Below are positions 45,104 to 54,249 of a DNA stretch of 64,000 nt, one piece after another. Source of the DNA: JBFWVR01 sp050246635 (GTDB taxonomy: Bacteria > Acidobacteriota > Vicinamibacteria > Vicinamibacterales > UBA2999); NCBI GenBank assembly GCA_050246635.1, contig JBFWVR010000005.1:248001-312000 (forward strand), read 5' to 3'. The notes beneath the pieces are model-generated. The model did no database searches and had not been told where the DNA came from. It was given only the letters and a program-made list of their open reading frames with translations. A program made the position numbers and the translations under genes. How positions within the stretch are numbered: the first letter of the stretch is position 1; every line of letters starts with the position of its first letter.

Positions 45104-45204
45104 ATCCAGAAACCGGAATCAGGAATCAAGAACCAGAATCCGGAAGTTGGAACGACGAAAACGGGCGGTGCGGAGGTCTTCCTCCGCACCGCCCGTTCGC
45201 CGTT
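45104..45204. terminator. Word repeats and 17-bp perfect hairpin after ahcY
   Basis: AGAAACCGGAATCAGGAATC-type words (45108-45148) are followed by perfect 17-nt arms AACGGGCGGTGCGGAGG (45160-45176) and its complement (45181-45197) with loop TCTT. It sits between the convergent ahcY and HExxH-protein genes and is a strong bidirectional terminator candidate. The same arms recur at 46017. Confidence 0.75.
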
Positions 45205-45238
45205 CCGGGCCTGGGGGACCATCCCGTGATTCGCGAGC

Positions 45239-45937
45239 TTACCGCCCCGGCGGGGGCTTGGGCGATGGGGTCCCGGCCGTCGGACCCGGCGCAGGGCCGC
45301 GCGCGGTCCGCACGACCTGCGTGTCGCGGTACCACGTGTGCCACTCCGCCGGACCGAACCGGCCGCGGGGGCGGACCGGCTCGGGGCTGGCCTCCAGTTC
45401 GGCCAGGATCACGGCGCCGGTGTCGGCGGCCGCCCGCGTGTCCCACGAACCGCCGCCGAGCGCGCCCGCGCGTCCGATCGAGCGGTACAGGGCCACGAAT
45501 GCCTCGACGCTCCGGATGCCAGGCCGGTCGTCGATCTCGACCGCGTGCTGCAGCTCGTGCCCGAGGCTGGCGATCACGCGCAGGGGCACCGCGTGGGGAC
45601 GGAGCCCGATGCGCACGTAGCGGAGCGCGCCGGTGTCGGCCATCCAGGTGATCGTTCCCGCCAGCCGCGGCGACTGGCGGGGCTCGATCGACACGTAGAC
45701 CACGACGCTCCCGCGCTCGAGCCGTTCGACGAGCGCGCGAAAGGTCGGGGAGCGGAGCATCCCGTCGCGCAGGGCCCTGGCGGCGAGGTTGTCGGCCGGC
45801 CGCACGCGGGGCCCGCCCTCCGAGGCCGGTGCCGAGACGCTGGTGTCCGGCGCCGCGAGACCGGTCGCGTGCGCGGCCGTCGTCGTGAGCCATGCAGTGG
45901 CGGCCAGGTGCGCCAGCATTTTCCATCCGGGTTCCAC
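45239..45937 (-). CDS. Secreted HExxH protein of unknown function
   Basis: 232 residues with an N-terminal signal (LAATAWLTTTAAHA). The central stretch VYVSIEPRQSPRLAGTITWM and IGLRPHAVPLRVIASLGHELQHAVEI contains HELQH (HExxH), the zinc-peptidase signature, followed by EAFVALYRSIGR. The C-terminus is Pro-rich and disordered. A small extracytoplasmic metallopeptidase is plausible, but a third ligand is not obvious and no family is recognised. Confidence 0.7.
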   Translation of the reverse strand: MEPGWKMLAHLAATAWLTTTAAHATGLAAPDTSVSAPASEGGPRVRPADNLAARALRDGMLRSPTFRALVERLERGSVVVYVSIEPRQSPRLAGTITWMADTGALRYVRIGLRPHAVPLRVIASLGHELQHAVEIDDRPGIRSVEAFVALYRSIGRAGALGGGSWDTRAAADTGAVILAELEASPEPVRPRGRFGPAEWHTWYRDTQVVRTARGPAPGPTAGTPSPKPPPGR

Positions 45938-46016
45938 GGTGTCCTCCCTCGCGCCGCTTCATGGCGCGCGCGAGGTGGGACGGACCGGCAGGATGGATTC
46001 CCACGTGCGTACGTGG

Positions 46017-46054
46017 AACGGGCGGTGCGGAGGTCGTCCTCCGCACCGCCCGTT
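46017..46054. terminator. Second copy of the 17-bp hairpin
   Basis: Arms identical to those at 45160 (AACGGGCGGTGCGGAGG), loop TCGT instead of TCTT. It stands between two minus-strand genes, after the stop of the creatininase-like gene at 46098 as read leftward, and is followed by CTTTCTGCCTTCTGCCTTC words (46072-46100). Confidence 0.75.
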
Positions 46055-46097
46055 CGTCGTTCGACGCCTGACTTTCTGCCTTCTGCCTTCTTACTTC

Positions 46098-47030
46098 TTA
46101 CTGTCCGGGCCGGCGGCGCGGCGGCGCGGGCAGGGTGCCCTTGTTCGCGATGGCCTTCTTGATGGCCTCGGCGGTGTGCTCCGCCCGGAACTCGACGATC
46201 TTCTTCGCCATCGTCTCGTTCTTCGCCTTGTCGGCAATCGAGACGCCGTTGATCGTGGCCTTGCCGGCCTTCACGCGCTCGTCGAACCGCACCGACTCCG
46301 GGTCGGTCGCGAACATGTTCAGCGTGATGATCACGTCGTCGTGCAGGTTGTCGCTCTCGCCTTCCTTGACGATGCCGGCGTCGGCCATGGCCTTCGTGAC
46401 GCCTGCATAGTCGTAGTACTCCTGCACGTGCGCGACGACGACGTCATCGCCGAACTCCGTGTTCAGCGCCTCGGCGACGGCGCGCTGCCCGGCCTGGTTC
46501 CCGCCGCTGTCGCCGATGAAGATGATGTTCTTGAAGCCGTGCTGCTTCAGGCTGCGCGCCGTGTCCGTCAGCAGCGCGCGGAAGGTGTCCTCGCGCAGGC
46601 TGATGGTGCCCGGCGAGGTCATGTGGCCGGTCGGCGGGTTGATGTCGCCCTCGGGCACGTGCTTGATCGTCGGGGCGCAGAGGGCGTTGCCCAGCGTGCG
46701 CGCGATGGCGTCGCAGTTGGCCTGGAGCACGTAGTTGTGCTTGCCCAGGGCCAGCCACGGGCCGTTCGGCTCGAAGCCGCCCGTCGGGATGATGACGGTC
46801 GTCTTGCCCGCCTTCATCGCGTCCCGGACGTCCATCCAGGTCATCTCCTCGAGCCAGACGGTGTCGGGGGCCGGCAGGGGGTTGGCCGCGTCGCGGCAGT
46901 TGTACGGGTTGTCGCGGCAGTCGCCGCCGCCCATCGAGCGCGGATCGGGCTCGCGACGCTGCTGTTGGGCGCTGGCGGCGAATCCGGCGGCCAGCACAAG
47001 GGCACCGATCGTGAACAGGATCTTCTGCAT
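46098..47030 (-). CDS. Secreted creatininase-family protein 1
   Basis: 310 residues with a signal peptide (FTIGALVLAAGFAASAQ). Creatininase-like fold: VWLEEMTWMDVRDAMKAGKT, the region IPTGGFEPNGPWLALGKHNYVL, ALCAPTIKHVPEGD, and FIGDSGGNQAGQ. In classical creatininase (G-S-x-E-x-H-G-P ... D; N-G-H-G-G-N) the metal ligands include the His of E-x-H; here that His is Asn89 and NGHGGN is GDSGGN (Asp174), while Glu87 and His98 remain. The paralogue at 48346 has the same changes. It was exported, so it does not act in cytoplasmic creatine metabolism. Substrate unknown. Confidence 0.85.
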   Translation of the reverse strand: MQKILFTIGALVLAAGFAASAQQQRREPDPRSMGGGDCRDNPYNCRDAANPLPAPDTVWLEEMTWMDVRDAMKAGKTTVIIPTGGFEPNGPWLALGKHNYVLQANCDAIARTLGNALCAPTIKHVPEGDINPPTGHMTSPGTISLREDTFRALLTDTARSLKQHGFKNIIFIGDSGGNQAGQRAVAEALNTEFGDDVVVAHVQEYYDYAGVTKAMADAGIVKEGESDNLHDDVIITLNMFATDPESVRFDERVKAGKATINGVSIADKAKNETMAKKIVEFRAEHTAEAIKKAIANKGTLPAPPRRRPGQ

Positions 47031-47104
47031 GGCGGTGTGGTCCTCGGGGTTACACCGGGGGCGTCGGCCGCCCGGAACGTGGTTGGTCAGGATAGATCAA
47101 ACTA

Positions 47105-47225
47105 TTTCAGATCTCAGATTGAAGATTGAAGATCGTGCACGAAGGACACGAAGGCACGAAGGCACGAAGGCACGAAGGGGCACGAAGGCACGAAGGCACG
47201 AAGGCACGAAGGGGCACGAAGGGCC
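47105..47225. repeat. CAGATTGAAG and CACGAAGG tandem word repeats
   Basis: CAGATTGAAGATTGAAGATC words (47111-47132) are followed by about ten CACGAAGG octamers with GG insertions (47138-47225). They lie upstream of the minus-strand creatininase 1 gene and downstream of the heme c gene. Confidence 0.85.
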
Positions 47226-47232
47226 CGTACGT

Positions 47233-47266
47233 CGAACGGGCGGCCCCCTGAGGAGGCCGCCCGTCG
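47233..47266. terminator. GC hairpin after the heme c gene
   Basis: CGGGCGGCC (47237-47245) and GGCCGCCCG (47255-47263) with a 9-nt loop lie just beyond the stop (47286) of the minus-strand cytochrome gene, in terminator position. Confidence 0.6.
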
Positions 47267-47285
47267 AACGGTTGCGCTGGCGGGG

Positions 47286-48170
47286 CTAGAAGCCGTTGTC
47301 GCCCTTGACCTTGGCCCGGAAGCTGCCGTCGTCGTAGCGCTCCCGGTAGGAGCCGTGGCAGCTGCCGCACATCTTCCCGAGGTCGCCGGCCTGGGCCTTC
47401 ACCTGGTCCCACTGGCCCCGCGAGCCGGACCGCTCGATGGTCTCGACCTGCTTCTTGGCGTCCTCGGCGAGCTTCTTGGCGGCGTCCACGTCGTGGTCGT
47501 CGAAGAAGTCCTTCGTCGTGTCGAAGGCCGCCTTCAGGATCATCGTGTTCTCCCGGAGCAGCTTGGCGTCCGAGCCCTCGATGGCCTTCCGGATGGCCGC
47601 GTTGGCCGGCCCGACCTTCTTCATCGCGTCCGCCACGGCCTGCTCGCCCGGCACCATTGGAGGCGGCAGGCGCATGGCGAGGTCGTCACCGGCCTGGATG
47701 ACCGACGTCGCGAGCACGACCGGCTTGCCGGCGTACTTGGCGGCCACGTCGGCCGGCAGGTCGGGCTTGAAGAGCCCGTTGTCCTTCTTGGCGATCTCCG
47801 CCGCGTCGTACTTGACGAGCTCGCCGATGACGGTGACATACGCGTTCGGCTTGACCGGCGCGTTCATGTTGCGCGGGAGCACCAGCACTTCCTCGCCTGT
47901 GGCCTTGGTCGGGTCCTGGTCCACCGTGAACATCATCGGTGACAGCGACGACTCGACCGTGGCCGTGAGGGTCACGGGCTTGCCCTCGTACCGATCGGGG
48001 AAACGGACCACCGAGCTGGCCGTCACCGGGACGAGAGGTTCGGAAGGTGTGGGAGGCCCGCCCTGGCCACCGCCCTGGGCGCTGAGGGCCGTCGACACCA
48101 AGAGCGCGGTCGCGGCCGCTGCCAGTGCCAGGCTGCCGGCGTGGCGCCTGACGTCCATCTGTCCTCGCAT
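47286..48170 (-). CDS. Secreted protein with OB-like domain and C-terminal mono-heme c motif
   Basis: About 294 residues. Signal peptide (LALAAAATALLVSTALSAQ), then an OB-like domain (about 45-130: VTASSVVRFPDRYEGKPVTLTATVES, YVTVIGELVKYDAAEI), then a helical region (about 180-290) ending in a single heme attachment motif CGSCH (Cys268, Cys271, His272) close to the C-terminus, as in cytochrome c'/c556-type four-helix cytochromes. Such a fusion suggests a periplasmic electron carrier or sensor. ATG 48170 (AAGGAGAGGA upstream) or ATG 48158. Flanked by two creatininase-family paralogues, one on each side. Confidence 0.82.
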   Translation of the reverse strand: MRGQMDVRRHAGSLALAAAATALLVSTALSAQGGGQGGPPTPSEPLVPVTASSVVRFPDRYEGKPVTLTATVESSLSPMMFTVDQDPTKATGEEVLVLPRNMNAPVKPNAYVTVIGELVKYDAAEIAKKDNGLFKPDLPADVAAKYAGKPVVLATSVIQAGDDLAMRLPPPMVPGEQAVADAMKKVGPANAAIRKAIEGSDAKLLRENTMILKAAFDTTKDFFDDHDVDAAKKLAEDAKKQVETIERSGSRGQWDQVKAQAGDLGKMCGSCHGSYRERYDDGSFRAKVKGDNGF

Positions 48171-48319
48171 GGAAGTCGTCCTCTCCTTGGGAGCCGCCGG
48201 TGTGCCGGGCCGCCAGAAATGCGACGCCAAGCCACCGTCCAGACGCATTGTAGGGGAAACTGGCCCGCTTGGGGAGTCCACCCCTGCCCGACGGGGCCGT
48301 CGGACGCCCCGCGCGCGGC

Positions 48320-48325
48320 TACAAT
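48320..48325 (+). promoter_or_regulatory. -10 box TACAAT for creatininase 2
   Basis: TACAAT lies 20 nt before the ATG at 48346, with GGGGGGAC as a weak ribosome site between. Confidence 0.4.
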
Positions 48326-48345
48326 ACGGCGCCACGGGGGGACAC

Positions 48346-49233
48346 ATGAGCAGCACGACGGTCTGGGGAACGGTGGTGGGGGTGGCGGCCGGCATGGCCG
48401 TCGCGGGGGTGCTGGCGGCACCGGCGCAGGCGCCCGACGGCCAGCGGCGGGTGGCGTCGGTCAACCAGCAGCCGCGGGTGGACGTGGCCGACATGCCGCG
48501 GCCGATCGACATGCACGACAGCGTCTGGATCGAGGATCTGACGATGCTCGAGGTCCGCGACCTGATCAAGGGCGGCAAGACCTCGGCGCTCGTGCTGACG
48601 GGCGGCATCGAGGAGAACGGGCCCTACCTGACGACGGGCAAACACAACAACGTGCTGAAAGCGACGGGGGAATCGATTGCGCGGCGCCTCGGCAACGCCC
48701 TGGTGGCGCCCATCGTGACGCTCGAGCCCGGCAACCCGAAGCGGGAGCACCTCTCGCCGGGCACCATCCTGCTGTCGCGTGACACCTACAAGGCCGTGCT
48801 GACCGACATCGGCGACAGCCTCCGCTCGCAGGGCTTCACCGACATCTTCTACCTCGGCGACAGCGGTGGGAACCTCACGCCGATGAAGGAAGTCGCAGAG
48901 GCCCTGAACACGAGCTGGAAGGGGGAGGGCGCGACGGCCTACTTCATCCCCGAGTACTACAACTACGGGGACGTCGAGCACTTCGAGCAGGAAGTGCTCG
49001 GCATCCACGAGCAGCTCGAGGGCTACCACGACGACTACTACATCTCGGCGATCATCTCGACGGTGACCACCGACGGCATCCGCATGCCCGAGCGGATCAA
49101 GGCGGGGAAGTTCGTGATCAACGGCGTGCCGCTGGCGCCGATCGAGAAGACCATCGCGAACGGCAAGCGTATGGTCGAGTTCCGCACCGACGCGACCGTC
49201 GCGGCCATCCGGAAGGCCATGGCCGCGAAGTAG
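48346..49233 (+). CDS. Secreted creatininase-family protein 2
   Basis: 295 residues, signal peptide-like start (VWGTVVGVAAGMAVAGVLAAPAQA). Strongly similar to the protein at 46098: VWIEDLTMLEVRDLIKGGKT, LTGGIEENGPYLTTGKHNNVLK, LGNALVAPIVTLEPGN, YLGDSGGNLTPM. Glu89, Asn91 (for His), His100 and Asp172 occupy the positions of the metal-site residues. It is divergent from the heme c gene and from creatininase 1, so a three-gene cluster of exported proteins is formed. Activity unknown. Confidence 0.85.
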   Translation: MSSTTVWGTVVGVAAGMAVAGVLAAPAQAPDGQRRVASVNQQPRVDVADMPRPIDMHDSVWIEDLTMLEVRDLIKGGKTSALVLTGGIEENGPYLTTGKHNNVLKATGESIARRLGNALVAPIVTLEPGNPKREHLSPGTILLSRDTYKAVLTDIGDSLRSQGFTDIFYLGDSGGNLTPMKEVAEALNTSWKGEGATAYFIPEYYNYGDVEHFEQEVLGIHEQLEGYHDDYYISAIISTVTTDGIRMPERIKAGKFVINGVPLAPIEKTIANGKRMVEFRTDATVAAIRKAMAAK

Positions 49234-49288
49234 TCCGCTCGCCCGGGAATCTCCGTTCGGGGGCCGTCTCTCCCCGGCGGAGATTCCC

Positions 49289-50605
49289 ATGAACCACGCC
49301 AGGACCCTCAGACACCTCGCGCTCGTCTTCTCGCTCCTTCTCGCCACGGCGACGGCCGTCGCGGCGCAGACCCAGCAGTACACCGTGATCGACCTCGGCG
49401 TCCTGCCAGGCGCCGGCGCGGCAGGCGCCAACGACATCAACAACGCGAACGAAGTCGTCGGGTCTTCCGGCGGTACGCCGTTCGTCTGGCGGCCCGGCTC
49501 CGGCATGCAGCCGCTCGGGAGCATCTCTGTCGGATCCACATATGACATGCGGATCAACGACAGCGGGGTGATCGTGGGTACGCGCAGTGACAGCGGCAAC
49601 TCCCGCCCGGTCATGTGGGCTGGCGGCACGATGGTCGACCTGCCGGCTCCGGCGGCCTCGACCAGTATCGAGGAGTTCACCGATGGTGGGCTGCTCCTGT
49701 ACCGCTCCGACTTCAGAAGCTCGGTGCTTGCGAACGGTGAGCTGTATGACCTCGGCAGCCTTCTGGGGATCGACCCGCTCTACATCACCGGCCTGAACGA
49801 CCAGCTGATGCTGGGCGGCAGCGGACGGCGAGGCGGGGGCCTCAACGATACAATCTTGCGCCTGCCAGACGGCAGCATCGTCGACCCCGCGCCGAACGTC
49901 CCGTTTGGTCCCGATGTCGTGACCGCCACCGGGCCGCACCTCGGCAAAGTTGGGCCGGAAGGCCACTACGTCGGAACTGTCGGACGCTTCCGGGCGAATG
50001 CGACCGAATGGGAAACGACACTGTTCCACGGACGCGCTGGTCAACCGGGCACGATTGCGGCGACGTTGACCGATGCCCAGAGCGTCGCTTTCTCGAAGGT
50101 GAACCGGCGTGGTGACAGTGTAGGGGCTGTGTTCTACCGAAACGCGGTGTCCCGGGGGTTCCTCCTGCGGGACGGCGTGCTTACGGACCTCACCTCGGTT
50201 GTGACTCCGGGCTGGCACATTCGTTACGCACGGGCCATCAACGACGCCGGCTACATCGTCGGCTGGGGCACGTACGACGGAAGCGGGCTCCGCGCCGTCC
50301 TGCTCGTGCCGCCCGGTGCGGAGATTCCAGGCACCGGTACGGCTCCCCAGGCGCCAACCGGACTCAGCTACAGCCTGAACGGCGCGGTCCTCACCGTCAC
50401 CTGGCAGGGCTCGAGCGGGGCGACCGAGTACGTCCTCGAGGCGGGCTCGGCGACGGGTGGCACCGATCTGTTCTCGGGGTCGATCGGCGGGGCGACGAGC
50501 ATCTCGGCCCCGGTGGGCGCCGGCACCTACTACATCCGCGTGCGCGCGCGGAACACGGCAGGTACCAGCCCGGCGTCCACCGAGATCGTTGTGAGGGTGC
50601 CCTGA
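49289..50605 (+). CDS. Secreted HAF-repeat protein with C-terminal FnIII domain
   Basis: 438 residues. Signal peptide (LALVFSLLLATATAVAAQ). The body (about 28-340) has HAF-type extracellular repeats: YTVIDLGVLPGAGAAGANDI, INNANEVVGSSGGTPFVWRP, INDSGVIVG and INDAGYIVGWG, pointing to a beta-propeller-like secreted protein. The C-terminus (about 345-438) is a fibronectin III domain (APQAPTGLSYSLNGAVLTVT, YYIRVRARNTAGTSPASTEI). The FnIII domain resembles those of the convergent gene at 50664 (VLEAGSATG versus VVEAGSAAG), suggesting domain exchange. No sorting motif is visible. Confidence 0.85.
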   Translation: MNHARTLRHLALVFSLLLATATAVAAQTQQYTVIDLGVLPGAGAAGANDINNANEVVGSSGGTPFVWRPGSGMQPLGSISVGSTYDMRINDSGVIVGTRSDSGNSRPVMWAGGTMVDLPAPAASTSIEEFTDGGLLLYRSDFRSSVLANGELYDLGSLLGIDPLYITGLNDQLMLGGSGRRGGGLNDTILRLPDGSIVDPAPNVPFGPDVVTATGPHLGKVGPEGHYVGTVGRFRANATEWETTLFHGRAGQPGTIAATLTDAQSVAFSKVNRRGDSVGAVFYRNAVSRGFLLRDGVLTDLTSVVTPGWHIRYARAINDAGYIVGWGTYDGSGLRAVLLVPPGAEIPGTGTAPQAPTGLSYSLNGAVLTVTWQGSSGATEYVLEAGSATGGTDLFSGSIGGATSISAPVGAGTYYIRVRARNTAGTSPASTEIVVRVP

Positions 50606-50663
50606 GCGAGGATTGGGCTGGCGTGGCGAGGCCCACCAGCACGACGACGATGAGCCTCGGTGG

Positions 50664-53600
50664 TCAGGGCACCGTGACCGTCACGGCGTCCGAGGCGTCA
50701 CCCAGTCCGGCCGCATTGCCGGCGCGGACACGAATGACATAGGTGCCGGACGGCGTGGCCGCGTGCGTGAAGGTCGTTGCCGCGCCGCCGGTCTCGAGCG
50801 CCGCGAGGAGGTTGCCGACGCCGTCGAGCACCTCGAGCACATAGCGTGATGCGGCCCCGCCGGTGGCAGGGGCAGACCACCCGAGGACCACGGTCGTGCC
50901 CTCGACCACCGCCGTGAGGTTCGAGGGCGCACCCGGCGCCTGGGGGGCGCCGCCAACCGTTGCCGACGCTTCGGCGGATGCCGGACCCGTGCCACAGGGG
51001 TTCGTGGCGAACACCCGGAAGAAGTACGTGCCGTTCGGCACCGTTGCCGAGGCCGCGACGGTCTCCGCAGCGAATGTGATGACGCCCAGATCACTCGCGC
51101 CCGTGCTCGACCCGACGTGGAGCTGGTAACCCGCTGGCACATCCCCGCCAGCCGGCGCCTGCCACGAGACCGACAGGGTCGTGCCGTTCGCGACCGCAGA
51201 CAGCGCCTGAGGCGCGCCCGGGGCGGCGGTGCAGACGCCGCCTGCGCCCACCGTGAACGCCACTTCGTTGGAGACCCTGCTGCGTCCGGAGGCGCGCTCG
51301 GCCCGCACGCGCACGAAATAGGTGCCGCCCGGGACGCCCGCGAGCACGAGCTCCGGCACGCCGGCCGTCAGCGTGCCCAGGTTCGTCGCACCGGCGGCCG
51401 AGCCGGCCTCGACGACGTACTGCCGGACCGACGCCGCATCCGCAGGTGGGGTCCACGTCATCCGCACGGAGGTGCCGTTCACGTCCGCCCGCAGGTTCGT
51501 GGGCGGCGCCCCGTCCGCCAGCGTCACCGCGACCTCGTTCGACGGCGCGCTCAGGCCCTGCTCGTTGAAGGCGCGCACCCGCAGGAAGAGCCTTCCCGAC
51601 ATCCCGACCTCATGCGTGAGGCTCGTCACGGGGCCGAGCACGACGCTCCCGGCGTCGGCGGCGCCCGACGTTGTACCAGCCTCCACGCGGTAGCCGGTGG
51701 GCGCGCCGGTCCCCGGCGACGTGGACGGCTGCCAGCTCATGTCCACGAACCGGCCGTCGCGTACGACGGCGGCGAAGCCGGTCGGAGCCCCTGGTGGGAC
51801 CGCGGCGACCACGGTCAGCACGAACGCGGCAGTGCCAGTCGCAACGCCGTCGCTGACTGCGATCGTGACCGTGGCCGTCCCGACCTGCCCGGCGACCGGG
51901 AAGATCGTCACCGTGCGGTTCGCCGCGGAGCCGCCGAGCACCAGGCCGGCCGGCGGGACGAGCGCCGGGTTCGACGAGCTCGCGCTCACGGCGAGGGCTG
52001 ACGCCGCGGTCATGTCGTCGGCGACCGTGAAGGCCAGCGGACCGACCTGGGCCGTGCCGGCGGGCACCTGTTGGTGGCCGATCGGGGTGATTGTCGGCGG
52101 CGCCGTCACCGTGACCGTGAACGCGGTGGTCGTCGTCGCCTGGCCATCGCCGACGGCGAGGGAGATAGTGGAGGTGCCCGTCTGGCCGGAGGAGGGCGTC
52201 ACGACGAGCGTCCGGCTTGCCGCGTTTCCGCCCAACGCAAGACCGCTCTGCGGGACGAGCGCCGGGTTCGAGGACGTCGCCGACACCGTCAATGCGGAGG
52301 TGGCCGTGGCGTCGTCTCCAATCGTGAACGCGAGGGGGCCGACGGCTGTCGTGCCGAGCGCGACACGCTGGTCCGGAACGGCGGAGATCGTCGGAGCCTG
52401 GTTGGCGGGCACCGTCACGACGAAGCTGGTGGTCCCGGCGGCCGATCCGTCGGTGGCGGTCAACGTGATGGTGGCCGTGCCCGACTGTCCCGTCGTGGGC
52501 GTGATCGCCAGCGTGCGCGATGCGCCCGATCCCCCGAGGACGAGCCCGCCGGCGGGCACGAGCGTCGGGTTCGAGGAGGCGGCGGTGACCGTCACCGAGG
52601 CCGGGGACTCGTCGGCCACGGTGAACGACACGCTCGTGGACTGGCCCTGCTGAATCGTCTGCGCGGCAATGGCCGAGAGGGTTGGCGCGACGTTGACGTT
52701 GGTGTTCGTGACGTTGACGTCGAGCACCGTCCGCCCGGAGTAGTTCGCATCCCCGCTCGACGTGGCCGATGTGACGATCGTGTAGGCCTGGGAGCCGTCG
52801 GTGAGCAGGTCGGCAGCGCCGGTGACGGTCACCGTCTGCGGCACGTTCCAGTTCGCGGTCGTGAAGGTGAGGGTGGACGGGCTGACCGTCCCCTCGGTGG
52901 CATCGCTCGAGGACAGCGTGAGCGTCACGCTGGCGGTGGGCTGGACCGTCAGCACGGCCGTGAACGTCGCGGTGCCGCCGCTCTCCGTCGTGACGAGCCC
53001 GGTATGCGGCTCGATCCGGACGCCTCCCCACGGGGCTCGCTGCAGGACCGCGGCGACGCCTTGCGACATGCCCGTGACCAGGGGGTTCGTTACGTCTCCG
53101 GTGGTGACATCGAAGCCGAATCGCCGGCCTCCATCGACGATGTAGAAGGTCTGGTCGTCGCTCGCCATTCCCGAAAGCGCCGCGTTGTTCGAGATGTTGT
53201 AGAGGCTGAGGAAGCCGACCTGACTCAGCACGTGGGTCGTCGGGTCGAGCCGATACACGCCGTTCACGGTGACGTAGTACGCCGTGCCGTCGGCCCGCAC
53301 GGCCGTCCCGAGGCCGAAGTTGAAGTTCTGGCTGTTGCCGACGTTGCTGTAGAGGAGGTGCTCGCTGTACGGGTCGAGCGAGTCGACCGCGTAGAAATCG
53401 ATCGGATTCGAGCTGTCGGCACGGTTGGCGGTCTGGCGGAAGCGGTAGCCGAGCGGCTGGCCCGCGGCGGGGAACGCCGGCAGGAACGCGGGCTTGAAAC
53501 GTGTGAGCGTCCCGAATGAGGCGTCCAGCGCGTGACGCGTCGTGATCACCGCGGTGGCCGGATCGACGCGCCCCCAGTAGGCACCAGACCCGCAGGTGTC

Positions 53601-53891
53601 GACGACCCCGTACAGCGTGCCGTCCGGCGCCGCGTCGACCCAGAAGCTCGCGAAGCCAGGGCCCGGATGGCACGCCGTGCCCGACAGCGCGGCGACGGTG
53701 CTGGCCACGGGCGAGCCGGTCAGGTCGACGGCGAGGAGGTTATTGACATCCGCGACGAGCAGTCGGTCCGCGCCGGCACTCGACCCCTGCGCCCAGACAC
53801 GAAACCCGGGGATTGACGCACACACCGCGAGAACGGTGGCGACGACCGTGAGGACAAGCCGGGCGCGGCGGGGCACCGCAATTGGCGACAT
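50664..53891 (-). CDS. Large secreted multi-domain adhesin-like protein (propeller, Calx-beta/Ig-like, FnIII repeats)
   Basis: 1075 residues with a signal peptide (VLTVVATVLAVCASIPGFRVWAQ). About 40-300: a propeller-like domain (LLVADVNNLLAVDLTGSP, GVYRLDPTTHVLSQVG). About 305-400: a Calx-beta-like unit (VTTESGGTATFTAVLTVQPT, TLTFTTANWNVPQTVTVTGA). About 405-700: three cadherin/Ig-like repeats sharing SSNPALVP..GL.LGG..ASRT. About 705-1075: four FnIII domains (for example VAVTLADGAPPTNLRADVNG). No anchoring motif is visible. Expected to be a cell-surface or released binding protein. Ligand unknown. Confidence 0.87.
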   Translation of the reverse strand: MSPIAVPRRARLVLTVVATVLAVCASIPGFRVWAQGSSAGADRLLVADVNNLLAVDLTGSPVASTVAALSGTACHPGPGFASFWVDAAPDGTLYGVVDTCGSGAYWGRVDPATAVITTRHALDASFGTLTRFKPAFLPAFPAAGQPLGYRFRQTANRADSSNPIDFYAVDSLDPYSEHLLYSNVGNSQNFNFGLGTAVRADGTAYYVTVNGVYRLDPTTHVLSQVGFLSLYNISNNAALSGMASDDQTFYIVDGGRRFGFDVTTGDVTNPLVTGMSQGVAAVLQRAPWGGVRIEPHTGLVTTESGGTATFTAVLTVQPTASVTLTLSSSDATEGTVSPSTLTFTTANWNVPQTVTVTGAADLLTDGSQAYTIVTSATSSGDANYSGRTVLDVNVTNTNVNVAPTLSAIAAQTIQQGQSTSVSFTVADESPASVTVTAASSNPTLVPAGGLVLGGSGASRTLAITPTTGQSGTATITLTATDGSAAGTTSFVVTVPANQAPTISAVPDQRVALGTTAVGPLAFTIGDDATATSALTVSATSSNPALVPQSGLALGGNAASRTLVVTPSSGQTGTSTISLAVGDGQATTTTAFTVTVTAPPTITPIGHQQVPAGTAQVGPLAFTVADDMTAASALAVSASSSNPALVPPAGLVLGGSAANRTVTIFPVAGQVGTATVTIAVSDGVATGTAAFVLTVVAAVPPGAPTGFAAVVRDGRFVDMSWQPSTSPGTGAPTGYRVEAGTTSGAADAGSVVLGPVTSLTHEVGMSGRLFLRVRAFNEQGLSAPSNEVAVTLADGAPPTNLRADVNGTSVRMTWTPPADAASVRQYVVEAGSAAGATNLGTLTAGVPELVLAGVPGGTYFVRVRAERASGRSRVSNEVAFTVGAGGVCTAAPGAPQALSAVANGTTLSVSWQAPAGGDVPAGYQLHVGSSTGASDLGVITFAAETVAASATVPNGTYFFRVFATNPCGTGPASAEASATVGGAPQAPGAPSNLTAVVEGTTVVLGWSAPATGGAASRYVLEVLDGVGNLLAALETGGAATTFTHAATPSGTYVIRVRAGNAAGLGDASDAVTVTVP

Positions 53892-54249
53892 GTGTGCTGC
53901 CGGGGGCGGAAGCGCAGCGAGCTTACCTCATCAGTGGGGGGATGTGTAGCCATTTGGAAACGGCTCCCGTGGACCTGTGCAACCCGCGTCGGCATGCGAT
54001 TCGCTGGGACGAACCCTGGTGCAGACCAGTGGTCGATCGGCGCGTCTGAGTCGCCGGGACCATGGCCGCGACGCAGCCGGCCCGCACGCACCCGCAGGGC
54101 GCGGCCAGACAGGCGCGGAGTGCCTGGCCCTGGGGCCGCGAAGCGGCCGGCCTACCGAGCCGCGAGCACCGCGAGCGGCGAGGCCTGACGCGGGCGCGGC
54201 CCGCGGCCTTTGATAGAGTGTCCCGGACTCCGCCGGAGGTTCCCAGGAC
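53892..54249. other. 358-nt divergent intergenic region
   Basis: No credible gene. It holds a remnant of TAGGACTCG-type modules at 54109-54190 and a TAGAGT -10-like hexamer at 54214-54219 followed by GGAGG (54235-54239) for the S9 peptidase. Confidence 0.55.
54109..54190. repeat. Single-orientation remnant of the TAGGACTCG array family
   Basis: GGCCGCGAAGCGGCC, CGGCCTACCGAGCCGCGAGC and GCGAGCGGCGAGGCC modules match the right arm of array 3 (the GGCCTACCGAG variant). No opposite arm is seen. Confidence 0.65.
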
